This document shows, in pieces, positions 54,973 to 64,000 of a stretch of 64,000 bases of DNA. Every line of letters begins with the position of its first letter. Positions within the stretch are counted from its first letter, which is position 1. Both the position numbers and the translations under genes were made by a program. This DNA comes from G963422275 sp963422275 (GTDB taxonomy: Bacteria > Pseudomonadota > Alphaproteobacteria > Rhodobacterales > Rhodobacteraceae). Location: positions 3,596,001 through 3,660,000 of the forward strand of contig OY729418.1 in NCBI GenBank assembly GCA_963422275.1. Reading direction: 5' to 3'. A model generated the notes under the pieces. The model had not been told where the DNA came from. It was given only the letters and a program-made list of their open reading frames with translations, and did no database searches.

Positions 54973-55073
54973 GGTTGAATTCTAAAGGCGATATGCCTGA
55001 CCTTTGTGCCACTGCACTACTAGATAATAGTCAAGAACTTTATACAAATCAAGGAAAGGCCGTTGGTAGCTAG

Positions 55074-55432
55074 GGCAATTGCTTTCTAATTTTCCTGTTT
55101 GACGGCGGCGCGGACCATGCAGGGTAGAGCGTCGGAGTTCCAGCCAGCGCACTTCATCTGCCCTGCATCCAGTGCACACCCGACGCGACAGGCGCGATGT
55201 TCAGCGCCAGAAGGTGCATCGCGCAAGGCTCTCTAGGTCGCTTTTCCGGGTGCGTTGCCGACCCTCGTCTAGCACCACATCGAGCACCCTAGTGCAGCGC
55301 GTCGCCAGTCGCAACGCTCCCCTTGATGTCGGGGCAGTTCCGAAAGAGCCGGCAGCGCCGCGACCTCGCTCGACTTGCCGTCCATCCGAACCTGGACCAA
55401 GGCCAACCATGCCTGTGACGCAAACGTGGACA
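55074..55432 (-). pseudogene. ISAs1-like transposase fragment, copy 4
   Basis: The minus strand reads LVQVRMDGKSSEVAALPAL near 55370-55430, a block typical of ISAs1-family transposases, then LDVVLDEGRQRT, then MHLLALNIAP in another frame and finally the tail GGAAAATTAGAAAGCAATTGCC shared with the 26.3 and 43.9 kb relics. Large internal parts are missing. It is cut at 55433 by the IS5-group composite. This copy supports ISAs1 as the source of the dispersed tails. Confidence 0.65.
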
Positions 55433-58395
55433 CTAGGGAACCTCTGAATACAGCCTGATTTTGGGCGTGGCATTGTGCATCCAGGGGCACTCGCTGTCTT
55501 GCGCCATGCCTTTCTTTCGGGGGACCAGACATGCAGCGCCTTCGCAATTGACCTTTGCAAGTCTTGAATGCGACCGCAAGAAGTGCAGGACGCGCCGCGA
55601 GATCTTTCCGGAACGGATGCTCCACCCGCGCCCGCATCCGGGCCTTCGCCTTCTCCGCCAGAGCCGCCGCGCTGCCCGGCGCTGGCCCGGGGGCATGGCA
55701 ATCTGCCACGACACCTCGCGATGCGCGCGCTCCGCACGCTTGCCGATCCCGCGGTGTCCAGAGTCACCCCGGACTTGCTCCTTCTCGCCGTGCAGAAGCT
55801 TGCCCGAAGGCGTCAGCTCGTGAACGTTCGCGGCCGTTCCCTCCAGATGGCGCGCCAGACCCCGGGGGTCGGTGCCGACGAGACTGTGAAAGCATCAGCT
55901 TTCGCGGACGGTTTTTCATTGTTCCTGACGGCGGTGTCCGTGTCCGGATCGGACCGGTCACCGCCAAGGAGCCGGACATTTGGCACATGGGCCACTTCGC
56001 AGGAGCCGACACGACATCTCCACCCTGAAGCCGCGCTGAATGACGGGAAAGCACGGCTCCCGGAGCAATGTTGCGCGCCAATCATCCCGGTCTGCCGCTT
56101 TTGCAGGCAATGCTCCCTGAAGGCCGCCGCGCCCAACTCGTTCATCACCCGCTTGAAGTTGCATCCCAGTGTCATCGGGCTGAACTCGCCGCGGCGCTTT
56201 TCGTGTCCGCGCATCGGGAAACGGTCCATTCCCGCCCATCGCTTGACGGTGCCGAAAGGATGCCCGAGGAGCGCAGCTCCTTGGCGCATCCAGGGTGCGC
56301 CGGCGCTCATCTTCCCGCGATGCCGGCCGATCGCGTCCTCATGCTCGCAGCGGTCCAATCGCCGCCTCGGCCGCGACTTTGTCAGGCATCGGTCCCTCGG
56401 CGAACAATCCCGGCAAACCGCTGCCACCGAGCTGTATCCGAAATGCCGCTTGCCCTCCCTTGTGCGGGGCGATCCCCTTCGGGTCAGCCGCTGACCGGCC
56501 GGGCAAGCATGCGTGTCATTCCGGGCATCGCAACGGAAATCGTCGTCTCCGCCAAATCGCGCGACGTCGCCCTTGTCGCTTCGGGGCGGATGTCCCGGCA
56601 TCGGGACGCAGGCGTCCCGGCCCCTGGCTTCGCAGATCTTCAACTGTTTGCCGCTGAAGCAACCGGAATCCGCCAGACCGGTCAATCGCTCGGCGCCCAG
56701 GGCTTCGCAGGCCTTCGTCATCATCGGCTCCAGCTGGCCGGCTTCATTGCCGTCCTGCACGACATCCTCCGCGACAATCAGCTTGCATCGGTCCTCCGCC
56801 GCGATCCGGCAGTTGCAGCCGCCCACGGTCCTGCCGGACTTCTTCAGCACCCGCGCATCAGGATCGACCTCCGATATCTGACGCTCCCCGCTTGCCCGCA
56901 AGCTTTCCCGCAAAGACTGCTTGTGCTTGCGCCTTTCCACCAAAGCCTCGATCTTCGCTGCCAGTTCCGGATCCTCTCTGCTGTCCGCTCCATCCTCCGA
57001 TCCCGCATCCGCCTCGTCCAGCTGCCTGTGACACTCGGCAATCCTTTCGTCCGGACGCTTCAGACTCTTTGCCGGACTTGCCTTCGCATGGATGCTGTCC
57101 GCATTCGCATTGGCCTTCGGAAAAGTCCCGTCGACAGCCACCCGGCGGCCCTCCGGAAGCGACAGCTCCCGACATGGCGGAAGGAACTCCCGGTTGGCTG
57201 CCCGCAGCGCAGATGCATCGCTCTTGCGGAAATCCGCGATTGTCCTGCAGCTCGGCGTGGCACCCTGGCACCGCCAGATCACCTCCAGGTTCCGTCGCGT
57301 CTCCGCTTCCAGCCGGCGCGAACTGCGCACTCGGTGTTGACAGCCATGCAGGCAAGCTTCAGCAGCAGTCCCGGATCACGGGCCGGCTGGCCGGCCCCGC
57401 AGCGTTGTTCCGGGTGCCGAAAACCCAACGCCTCCAGATCCAGCGTGCCGACGAACGCATCGATCGCGCGCACCGGATTGCGTTCGGACACATCGTCGTC
57501 CATGCAGGGCGGAACAAGCGTCAACTCGCTTCGGGACGGCACCTCCCGGCAACGTCGCTCCGGCATCGCGGCAACCCTTGTGGCTGCCCAGGTTGCCGGC
57601 GAGCATGGCACTTGCAGGCTGCGAAAACCAGGGCACAGGCGGACAGGGACCGCTTCATTGGCGCTCGTCGGCAACCCGGCTCGCCGACATCTCCGTCATC
57701 GGCTCAGAGGTCCGCCCCGTTCGGGGTCGGGAAATGCTTTCACAGTCTCCGATGCGCGGCTTCATCCCGAAATGCCACCGGTTCCCCTTCCTGGTCCGGT
57801 GCATCTCCGGATCGCGGGCGTTGCTCTCGTTCCCGGTCGACGATGGCGCCGAGATGATGGTGGCGTCAACGATGGTGCCCTTCTTCAGCAAAACCCCCCG
57901 CTCGGCCAGGTGATCCCTGATATCCCGAACAGCTGCTGCGCCAGTCCGCGGCGCTCCAGCCGGTGGCGGAAGTCGGGATCGTCGTCTCGTCCGGAACCTT
58001 CTCAAGCACCGCCCCGGCAAAGCGCCGGATGCTCTCCGCCTCGCAAGCTGGTCCTCCATCAGCGGATCGCTCAGATTGCAGAACAGCTGAACGCAGTGCA
58101 CGCGCAGCATCGCCGACAGCGGATGCGGCTGTCGCCCCTTGCGGCCGCCCTTCGGACACGCCGGCGCAATGCGAGCCTCCAGGCGTTCCCAGGGGATCGG
58201 GCCGTCCATCCGCTCCGGAAAGATCTCGCGGCGCGTCTTGCGCTTCTTGCGATCGCATTCGAGGCTGGCAAAGGTCAATTGCCGAAGGCGCTGCATGTCA
58301 GGATCCCCCCAAAAAAGGCGTGTCGCAAGACAGCGGGCACGCACCGGATGCGCAATGCAACGCCTAAAACCAGGCTATATTCAGAGGTTCCTTAG
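55433..58395 (-). mobile_element. IS5-group element carrying a nested IS1182 (copy c)
   Basis: The right end (58395) is the 5' terminus CTAAGGAACCTCTGAATATA read on the minus strand, followed by MQRLRQLTFASLECDRKKRK, IPWERLEARIAPACPKGGRKG and HLAERGVLLKKGTIVDATIIS up to HFGMKPRIG, with frameshifts. An IS1182 element interrupts it at 57749/55880; the gene resumes with ELTPSGKLLHGEKEQ and reaches RARVEHPFR. There the normal 3' end is missing and a reversed copy of the 5' end (55433-55611) follows, so both termini are 5' ends facing inward. Inactive as a gene. Confidence 0.78.
55880..57749 (-). mobile_element. IS1182-family element with frameshifted transposase
   Basis: Inverted ends GAGACTGTGAAAGCAT at 55880-55895 and 57734-57749 enclose 1870 bases. 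On the minus strand the transposase starts near 57560 (LVPPCMDDDVSERNPVRAID, AFVGTLDLEALGF), shifts frame near 57330 and continues VRSSRRLEAETRRNLEVIW, IADFRK, AVDGTFPKANANAD and the C-terminal HPFGTVKRWAGMDRFPMRGHE. No stop closes it before the left end, so the frame runs into the flanking IS5. One frameshift separates the N-terminal ~70 residues, so it is probably inactive. It is younger than the IS5 copy it interrupts. Confidence 0.85.
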
Positions 58396-58557
58396 TGCTC
58401 GCCCAAGCATCTGAACATCTTCAGAGACACGGACAAGGCATAGAGTCGCAACTCGTGCCCTTATGCGCCGCCCAGCATGTCGTCTTAAGTTCTATACCGT
58501 GGGGCTTTTGCCGCAGGTTATTCTTCTTGCAAAAAACCGGTTCGCTAGCAACCTATA
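58396..58557. other. Gap between IS composite and dctM
   Basis: About 160 bases downstream of the TRAP operon with no gene. I see no clear terminator hairpin with a T run. Confidence 0.4.
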
Positions 58558-59859
58558 TCAGAACATAGTGTTAGGCAGATATAGTGCGATTGGCGGAAAC
58601 AGGAGCACAACAATAACGGCCACCAGCATAGCCAACCAGAACGGCCAGATACCCCGGAAGATCGTGTTAAGCGGAACGTTGGGGGCAATTCCCTTCACAA
58701 CGAACACGTTGATGCCGACCGGAGGCGAGATCAACGCCATCTCGAGTGCAATCACGATCAAGACACCGAACCAAACCATGTTGATTCCGAGTGCTTCTAG
58801 GATGGGTTGGGCAAGCGGCACGGTCAAGACCAGTATTGCAAACCCCTCGAGAAAGGTTCCCAAGATCATGAACATAACGAGGATCGCGAGAACGATTTGA
58901 AAGCTGGAGAATCCTTGAGCCTCTACCCACAATGACGCGTCAAACGCAATTCCGGTAAAGCCAACGAATGTCTTGAATACAAAGGCGCCGAACAGAATCA
59001 AGAAGACCGTTCCAGTTGACTTGAGCGTGGATATCGCGACATCGACAATGTTGGGCCAAGTAAGAGCCTTGCGGAGGATGCAGACTAGCAACGCGAGGAA
59101 CGCCCCGATGCCAGCGGCTTCGACTGCGGAAAAGGCACCTGCGTAAATGCCTCCAATGGTGATCATGATTATCCCGATGATCCAAGAAGCCCTTGCGAGG
59201 GACTCAACGCGAACGCGAATGGTTGCCCGCCCGCCCGATTGAGGTGCCTTTGCGGGCGAGTGTGTGACGACCAGCCACACGGTCAGGACGAACAGAATTG
59301 TTAGCAGCACTCCGGGAAGAACGCCTGCAATGAACAGCTGCCCAACGCTCTCTTCCGTGAGAAGAGCGTATATCACGAATCCGGCCGAGGGGGGAATCAG
59401 AATGCCAAGCGTCCCGCCCGCCGCTATTGCTCCGGTAGACAGTGAATTGTCGTAATTGAAACGCTGCATCTCGGGAAGAGAGACCCGACCCATAGTAAGG
59501 GCTGCCGCCAGAGAGGATCCCGACAGAGCTGAGAACCCTGCACATCCGACGATCGATGCAGATGCTAGTCCACCCCTGAAGTGCCCGAGCCAGCTGTAAG
59601 CTGCGTCGTAGAGGTCACGGCTCATGCGGGAGACTCCCGCAAGGTTTCCCATAAGCATGAACAGCGGAATGATGGTTAGTGAGTAATTGGAAGATTCACC
59701 AAAAATTTCACCTGCGAGCACGGGAATGCTCGCCTGTGGACGGATCAAGTATATACCGCCGGTACCAACAGCCATCATGGCTAGACCTACCGGAACCCGA
59801 ATGAACAGAAGCAAGAACAAGAATGCGAACCCGATCATTGCAATGATGGACGTGTCCAT
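58558..59859 (-). CDS. dctM: TRAP transporter large permease, DctM type
   Basis: Large membrane subunit of a tripartite ATP-independent periplasmic transporter, 433 residues, about twelve helices. FLLLFIRVPVGLAMMAVG at the start, GNLAGVSRMSRDLYDAAYSWLGHFRGGLA, CAGFSALSGSSLAAALTMG and PPSAGFVIYALLTEESVGQLFIAG are DctM landmarks. The start ATG shares one base with the dctQ stop (TGATG). It uses sodium or proton gradients to import the ligand delivered by the binding protein. Confidence 0.94.
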   Translation of the reverse strand: MDTSIIAMIGFAFLFLLLFIRVPVGLAMMAVGTGGIYLIRPQASIPVLAGEIFGESSNYSLTIIPLFMLMGNLAGVSRMSRDLYDAAYSWLGHFRGGLASASIVGCAGFSALSGSSLAAALTMGRVSLPEMQRFNYDNSLSTGAIAAGGTLGILIPPSAGFVIYALLTEESVGQLFIAGVLPGVLLTILFVLTVWLVVTHSPAKAPQSGGRATIRVRVESLARASWIIGIIMITIGGIYAGAFSAVEAAGIGAFLALLVCILRKALTWPNIVDVAISTLKSTGTVFLILFGAFVFKTFVGFTGIAFDASLWVEAQGFSSFQIVLAILVMFMILGTFLEGFAILVLTVPLAQPILEALGINMVWFGVLIVIALEMALISPPVGINVFVVKGIAPNVPLNTIFRGIWPFWLAMLVAVIVVLLFPPIALYLPNTMF

Positions 59860-60392
59860 CAGTCTGCTGGCTCGTTCGGGTCTTCGCTACGCCAGTGTGC
59901 TAGGCCAATCAGCAACTGAAGGAAAAGCAGGAGCGCGTATGCCAGCAGCGCGAATCCAAGAACAAAGTAGAAAGGTGTATGAACGATAGATAGATTGTTC
60001 GTGATCGCTCCGCACTCGAGGCCACAAGTGCCCTTGGTGAACACGGCATAGGTTGCGATCCCTACAATCACGAAGCCAATAGAGCGTGCGAGCGCATCTG
60101 TAAACCTAGTTATCGCGCGGCCGGCAAAGAACTTGATTACACTTACGTTCACGTGCGCACCGTGGTATGCTCCAAAGGCGACAGCAGCCGCTACCACGAC
60201 TGTCATGGACATCGAGGAAACGTCTTCGAGTCCAAATATGGGGTCATTCAGCACATAGCGCCAGAAAACTGCCACCACGGTGATTAATGTCAAACCCAAA
60301 AGCGCGATGCTGCCCAATACCGCAAACAGCCCGGCCAGTCGGCCGAGCTGTGTTTCAGCCCACAAGAGTGATGCCGGAACAAAATCCGGCAC
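59859..60392 (-). CDS. dctQ: TRAP transporter small permease, DctQ type
   Basis: Small membrane subunit, about 177 residues, four helices. VVAVFWRYVLNDPIFGLEDVSSMSM and VAFGAYHGAHVNVSV carry the DctQ pattern (the R-Y-x-L-x3-P and E of the family). The frame is open upstream to 60470 inside dctP; I propose GTG 60392, which follows AAGGGA and leaves a four-base gap to the dctP stop. An unusual loop with two Cys (GTCGLECGA) lies between helices 3 and 4. Confidence 0.88.
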   Translation of the reverse strand: MPDFVPASLLWAETQLGRLAGLFAVLGSIALLGLTLITVVAVFWRYVLNDPIFGLEDVSSMSMTVVVAAAVAFGAYHGAHVNVSVIKFFAGRAITRFTDALARSIGFVIVGIATYAVFTKGTCGLECGAITNNLSIVHTPFYFVLGFALLAYALLLFLQLLIGLAHWRSEDPNEPAD

Positions 60393-60396
60393 GAAA

Positions 60397-61377
60397 CTAC
60401 ATTCCCTTGAATATCTTGATGATCTCATCCACCTTTGAATCCCCGGCAGGTTCTGGCAGCAACGCCTCATATGTAGGCTGTACCGCTAACTTAAACCGAG
60501 TCTTCTCCTCGTCGGAAAGATCGATCAACTCCACGCCGGCTTCTCCGGCGATGGTCAGGCCCCGTTGGCCAGCCTTCAGGTAGGCGGCACCCCCGTTTTT
60601 GGAGAGCGAACGGTCAGCGGCCGCCTCAACCCAGCCTTTTTCCTCGTCCGAAAGCGAGGCGTACACCCCTTTGTTCATGAGTAGCACGAAAGCCGAACCC
60701 GAGCCGGGAAACCAAGTGGTTACGTAGTTAGCTGGTTCGTGGAGCTTGAACGACCCGATCGCTGACGGGTCGATCGCGATGGCGTCAATCACGCCGTTTG
60801 CTAGGTTCTGGTTAATGACATTTACAGGTTGGGCCACAGCGCTGGCGCCAAGCGCCTCCACAAATGGCACGTCCTGCTTCGATGTCACTCTGACTTTCAG
60901 CCCTTTCATGTCTTCTAAAGTGCGTACCGGCGCGTCACGCGTCAGCAGTACGGGGGCACTGTTCGACCAGATTGCGAGAACCTTGGCGTCGTATTCCTTT
61001 TCAACTACCGGAAGGGCGTTGAGCAGCGCATCGGTGCAGGCATCCGCCGTTTCGCAAACACCTGGAAACGTAATGATGTTGGTCTTGGGAAATAGGTCGC
61101 CGGTGTATCCCGGAAGCGTGAAAACGATGTCGGCCACACCGTCCAGCAAGATAGAATACTGCTTTGGCGGAACGTTATTCAGAGCGCCGCCTGGAAATTG
61201 CTTAACGGTCAGCTTGCCGCTTGATACCTCAGCAAGCTTTTCCGCAAACGGGGTGAATACGGCGGCATTCATCGGATGTTTCGGCCCCATGAAATATGCA
61301 AGCGACAGTTCTTTCGCCTCAGAGATATCCGCAAGGCCGATTAAAAGGGCAAATGCAAGAGCAAGTGTCTTCTTCAT
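60397..61377 (-). CDS. dctP: TRAP transporter substrate-binding protein, DctP type
   Basis: Periplasmic receptor of 326 residues with a Sec signal peptide (MKKTLALAFALLIGLADISEAKE). LAYFMGPKHPMNAAVFTPFAEKLAEVSSGKLTVKQFPGGALN and MKGLKVRVTSKQDVPFVEALGASAV are DctP-like, with the conserved Arg of the carboxylate clamp in KVRV. Organic acids are the usual ligands, but substrate cannot be read. ATG 61377 is preferred over 61389 because GGAGAG precedes it. It is the first gene of dctPQM. Confidence 0.93.
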   Translation of the reverse strand: MKKTLALAFALLIGLADISEAKELSLAYFMGPKHPMNAAVFTPFAEKLAEVSSGKLTVKQFPGGALNNVPPKQYSILLDGVADIVFTLPGYTGDLFPKTNIITFPGVCETADACTDALLNALPVVEKEYDAKVLAIWSNSAPVLLTRDAPVRTLEDMKGLKVRVTSKQDVPFVEALGASAVAQPVNVINQNLANGVIDAIAIDPSAIGSFKLHEPANYVTTWFPGSGSAFVLLMNKGVYASLSDEEKGWVEAAADRSLSKNGGAAYLKAGQRGLTIAGEAGVELIDLSDEEKTRFKLAVQPTYEALLPEPAGDSKVDEIIKIFKGM

Positions 61378-61499
61378 TTTACTCTCCAATTTTCTTTATG
61401 AAACTTGTTAAGACTCCCAAACACAAATTGCAATGGCATGACCGGTCATGCCAAGGTAGTTGGCAATGTGGGCAAGCCGACTGTGCGCTTGGCGGCTGC

Positions 61500-61865
61500 C
61501 GATCGGTGGCTATGGCGCCTTCCAGAAAAGGCGCGGCTTCAGGCCCCGATGCGCCGCAGCGGGCAGGTTCGGACAGACTTCAGCCCTCAGGCGCGACCAG
61601 CTCGATCCGGTTAGCCACCCTGAGAGCCGCTTCAGGGTAAGGAAGGTCCGCCCGCGATCCACCGCCGCCAGCCGGCGGAACCGGCAGACCATCGGGTCGA
61701 CATCACAGCGCCCGCCCCATGTGCGACCGCACCGGGCTGAAGAGCGCCGCCAGGCACTGCCTGTCGATCAGGGCGCCGATCTTTCGCAGGGTACTGTCTT
61801 GACCCCCGCGCTCGTCCGCCATCGTCATGAAGAAATCCATCGTTCTGTCCTTCAATCGAACACCG
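61500..61865 (-). pseudogene. IS5-superfamily transposase relic
   Basis: The minus strand starts at ~61840 with MDFFMTMADERGGQDSTLRKIGALIDRQCLAALFSPVR, a typical IS5-like N-terminus, then jumps by deletion to a C-terminal block (RVANRIELVAPEG, with AAHRGLKPR in another frame) shared with the relic at 29.2-29.4 kb. Only ~360 bases remain. It lies upstream of dctP, so it may bound the TRAP promoter. Bases 61866-61998 hold nothing recognisable. Confidence 0.6.
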
Positions 61866-61998
61866 TAACAATGACTTGTACAGCTTTCAGCGCGACATGT
61901 CCATGGCGGAGAGGCGCAGCTCTTTGCCGTATAATTTAGGCTAGCCAGCCTGCAGGCCCGGAGATTGAATGATACTCTTGGAACTGGATGAATCCCTC

Positions 61999-62822
61999 TT
62001 ACCTTAAATTTCGACCGATGCCGGATTGCTTGAATCCACCAAAGGAGCCAGACCATCCTGCGCGGCCGGGCCGTGCGCGCTCAGGTAAGTGTATCCCGCC
62101 TCAAGGCGTCGGGCCAGGCGGACGGCACGATCCCTATCCGGTGTCCATATTGATGAGCACAGGGCGAAATGGCTGTCATTTTACAAGGCAACGGCCTCGT
62201 CCGCATGTTCAAACGGCAATATGGGAAGTGCCGGGCCGAATTGCTCCTCCTTGACAATGTTGAGATTGGTGTCAGGATTAAGTGCTAGGACCGGCTTCTG
62301 AAAATATCCTTTGCAATACAGTTCCTAGTCCGGAACCTGTCTGCCTTCCCTGATTTCCGTGCCCGTCAACTTCGCTTGCTTGATCTTTCCCGTCACTAAT
62401 TTGAACTGTCGCCCGTTGTTGACAGGTCCTATGTCGGTTTCTTCCAGAAGCCCATCTCCTACGGTCATTCCGCTGCATATTTCCGTTAGAGCATCAACGA
62501 CCTCGTCGTACCGAGTCCAGTGAACATATGGTCTCTTAATGGCCATGCATATCTGCCCGGACGACAGGAACGCTCCGAGATACATCCACATGAACACCGC
62601 TTGGTCCAATTCAATGTCTTCGTACACGATCGCTGCATCGTTTCCGCCAAGCTCTAGGGCAACGGGAGTGATATTGTTGGCCGCTAGCTTCATTATGTGC
62701 CGCCCGACCTCAACCGAACCGGTGAACACGAATCTCACGCTAGGATGCGAAACCAGTGGATCTCCGGTTCTCGACGTGGCACTAGTCTTGTCTTGACACG
62801 TCGCTGACGTACACAGAATCAA
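61999..62822 (-). pseudogene. Aldehyde dehydrogenase pseudogene
   Basis: Central and C-terminal parts of an NAD(P)-dependent aldehyde dehydrogenase. The minus strand reads VRFVFTGSVEVGRHIMK, ALELGGNDAAIV with the general-base Glu, FLSSGQICMAIKR with the catalytic Cys, and IGPVNNGRQF to a stop at 62325. It then continues in another frame with YFQKPVLALN and VKEEQFGPALPILPF to an in-frame stop, then NDSHFALCSSIW, and ends FGGFKQSGIGRNLR at 61999. The N-terminal ~190 residues are missing next to the IS at 62829. Several lesions make it nonfunctional. Confidence 0.85.
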
Positions 62823-62828
62823 TATTAG

Positions 62829-63481
62829 TTAAGGAAACTCTGATTTGGTTTTTTTGGGTTTTGGCTGTAGGAGCCGCTCTTCCTAGCTGTACCGGTCGAT
62901 TTCCTGCGGTCCGGAAGCCCCAAATGCGTGTTTGTGGGGCGAAATCGCCTCCGGTTCAGCCCCCGCAGAGTTGATCCAGCAGATTCCGGACACATGATCC
63001 CTTGTCACGGCAAGTGCGGCTGGGCAATTGCCAAGTTCGAGAAGCCCGGAAGCGAGGCAGGCCGCTACACATTCATCTCCAGCCGCCGGGGATTGGTGCC
63101 GCTGCGCGGCTTCATCCCGAAATGCCGCCGGGTCCCCTTCTTCGTCGGTGCATCTCGGATCGCGAGCCTTGCTCCCGTTCCTGACCGACGACGGCACCGG
63201 GACGATGCTGGTGTCAATGATGGCGGCTTCCCTCAGCGCCCCCTGCCAGGCGATCCCAGATCTCCGGAACGGCAGGTGCGCCAGTCCGTGGCGCTCCAGC
63301 CTCGCCCCGGCAAAGTGCCGGACGCTCTCGGCCTCGCAGAGCAAGTCCTCTATCACTGGGGCGACGAGATTGCAGAACAGCCGAACGCCTTGCATGATGA
63401 AAAGAGGATATAGCGCAAGGTGACAGGCACCCCCGAATGCACAATGCCACCATGATCAGGCTGTATTCAGAGGCTCCCTAA
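62829..63481 (-). mobile_element. IS5-group element, internally deleted (copy d)
   Basis: About 650 bases between a 3' terminus (62829, TTAAGGAAACTCTGATTTGG) and a 5' terminus read on the minus strand (CTCCCTAA, 63481; then GCCTCTGAATACAGCCTGAT). The coding part has lost its first codons and begins near VRLFCNLVAPVIEDLLCEAESVRHFAG, then REAAIIDTSIVPVPSS, followed by frameshifts. Ends are homologous to copy b. Flanking TTAA and CTAA differ by one base, consistent with a YTAR target. It lies between the aldehyde dehydrogenase pseudogene and the nitroreductase stop codon. Confidence 0.78.
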
Positions 63482-64000
63482 TCAACACGGGACTCGTCGC
63501 GATACATTACTTTGTGTCGCCGGGTTTTGATCCATTCCTGAATCTCATCATTGCTGAGGAACTGACCCCGGTCGAACTCGTCAAAGCTGACAATCTCCGA
63601 AATCGCCTTTTTCCATCTTTTATACGGCTTCTGAGCAGATGGCCCAAATAAAAAAATGTCCAATACCGAGATTTCGTCAGGAATTCCTAGAATCGGCCGT
63701 ATTGCCTTCTGTGCGTTCTCTTGGCCAATGGCAGTGACCCACCAAGCGCAGTAACCCAAAGATGCCGCTGCGAGATGCGCCGACATTGTCGAAGCAGCAA
63801 CTGACTGTAGGAGTATCCGCTCGGCATTCTCTCGATACATCCGATTGAGTTCGATTGTGGAGTTGTCCTCTCGCCTTAGAATCGGAAACGCCTCGACCCA
63901 ACGCATATCGGAGCAGACGACGACAAATCCTGGGGCCGTTGCAAGGCCGCGATAATCAGGAGTGGGAAATTTCATCTTCGCCTTCGCACGAAAGCGCTGT
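63478..64000 (-). CDS. Nitroreductase-family protein, C-terminal part
   Basis: FMN-dependent nitroreductase-fold protein, about 174 residues seen. The frame stays open past 63975 to the window edge (RFRAKAKMKFPTP), so the N-terminal FMN-binding half lies outside. Visible are LATAPGFVVVCSDMRW, the helix SVAASTMSAHLAAASLGYCAWWVTAIG and PILGIPDEISVLDIFLFG, typical of the second half. The stop codon coincides with the terminal CTAA of IS5 copy d, so the last residues may have been altered by the insertion. Substrate unknown. Confidence 0.8.
   Translation of the reverse strand, partial: QRFRAKAKMKFPTPDYRGLATAPGFVVVCSDMRWVEAFPILRREDNSTIELNRMYRENAERILLQSVAASTMSAHLAAASLGYCAWWVTAIGQENAQKAIRPILGIPDEISVLDIFLFGPSAQKPYKRWKKAISEIVSFDEFDRGQFLSNDEIQEWIKTRRHKVMYRDESRVD

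Noticed and set aside
56068..58395. A 775-codon plus-strand frame in the IS block
   Set aside because: It is the antisense of IS1182 and IS5 transposase genes; the minus-strand reading has clear transposase motifs.
63478..63975. Nitroreductase as a complete 165-residue gene starting at 63975
   Set aside because: The frame is open upstream to the window edge and the expected FMN-binding N-terminal half is missing, so the start is outside.

Overview
This 64 kb window looks like a chromosomal segment of an alphaproteobacterium with moderate GC, probably marine. The support is gene order: nuoF-G-H-I-J-K-L-M-N runs straight into birA, coaX and rnj, and a second region carries the tatABC / serS-surE-pcm-nlpD / DUF815 / yajC-secD-secF-Mth938 neighbourhood that is widespread in Alphaproteobacteria. 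A trimethylamine monooxygenase, a TRAP transporter and a branched-chain-amino-acid-type ABC transporter fit a marine heterotroph that uses methylated amines, amino acids and organic acids. Insertion-sequence debris is abundant, mostly decayed or internally deleted, which suggests a lineage that has gone through IS expansion and gene decay. I cannot name the genus.

Layout. 1-10.2 kb: the 3' two thirds of the complex I operon, nearly all with start/stop overlaps. 10.2-13.4 kb: birA, coaX and rnj on the same strand. 13.9-15.2 kb: tmm on the minus strand, divergent from a five-gene plus-strand unit (15.8-21.05 kb) with a Tat-exported binding protein, two permeases, two ATPases and an unrecognised 203-residue protein. 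21.05-24.1 kb: DEAD-box helicase, an IS1595 relic and an SDR lacking the usual Tyr/Lys pair. 24.3-25.5 kb: an orphan ferric-iron-type ABC ATPase behind a palindrome resembling an iron-responsive operator. 26.5-29.0 kb: tatABC and a DUF815 ATPase. 29.8-34.8 kb: an SDR and the inverted block nlpD-pcm-surE-serS. 35.1-38.0 kb: IS fragments around a class I aminotransferase. 38.3-42.2 kb: yajC, secD, secF, a TauE/SafE permease and the first 42 codons of a Mth938-type gene cut short at an IS. 42.2-44.3 kb: IS5-family elements, one apparently intact. 44.4-50.2 kb: sodB, rarD, a LOG-family gene and a 1203-residue LysM protein with a near-identical 270-bp tandem repeat. 50.3-55.0 kb: RND pump and its adaptor. 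55.1-58.4 kb: nested IS elements. 58.6-61.4 kb: a dctPQM TRAP transporter. 61.5-64 kb: IS relics, an aldehyde dehydrogenase pseudogene and a nitroreductase that runs off the window.

How it fits together. The core genes cover respiration (complex I), cofactors (BirA, CoaX), RNA turnover (RNase J), export (TatABC, YajC-SecDF), protein repair (Pcm) and cell-wall separation (NlpD-like, LysM protein). The accessory genes are mainly uptake systems, and these lie between IS-rich patches. The most notable signals are the rearranged tat-sec supercluster, the recently amplified repeat in the LysM protein, the family of IS5 deletion derivatives that keep their ends, and tmm next to a transporter of a class not normally tied to methylamines. 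I saw no CRISPR array, tRNA, rRNA or clearly new defence system.
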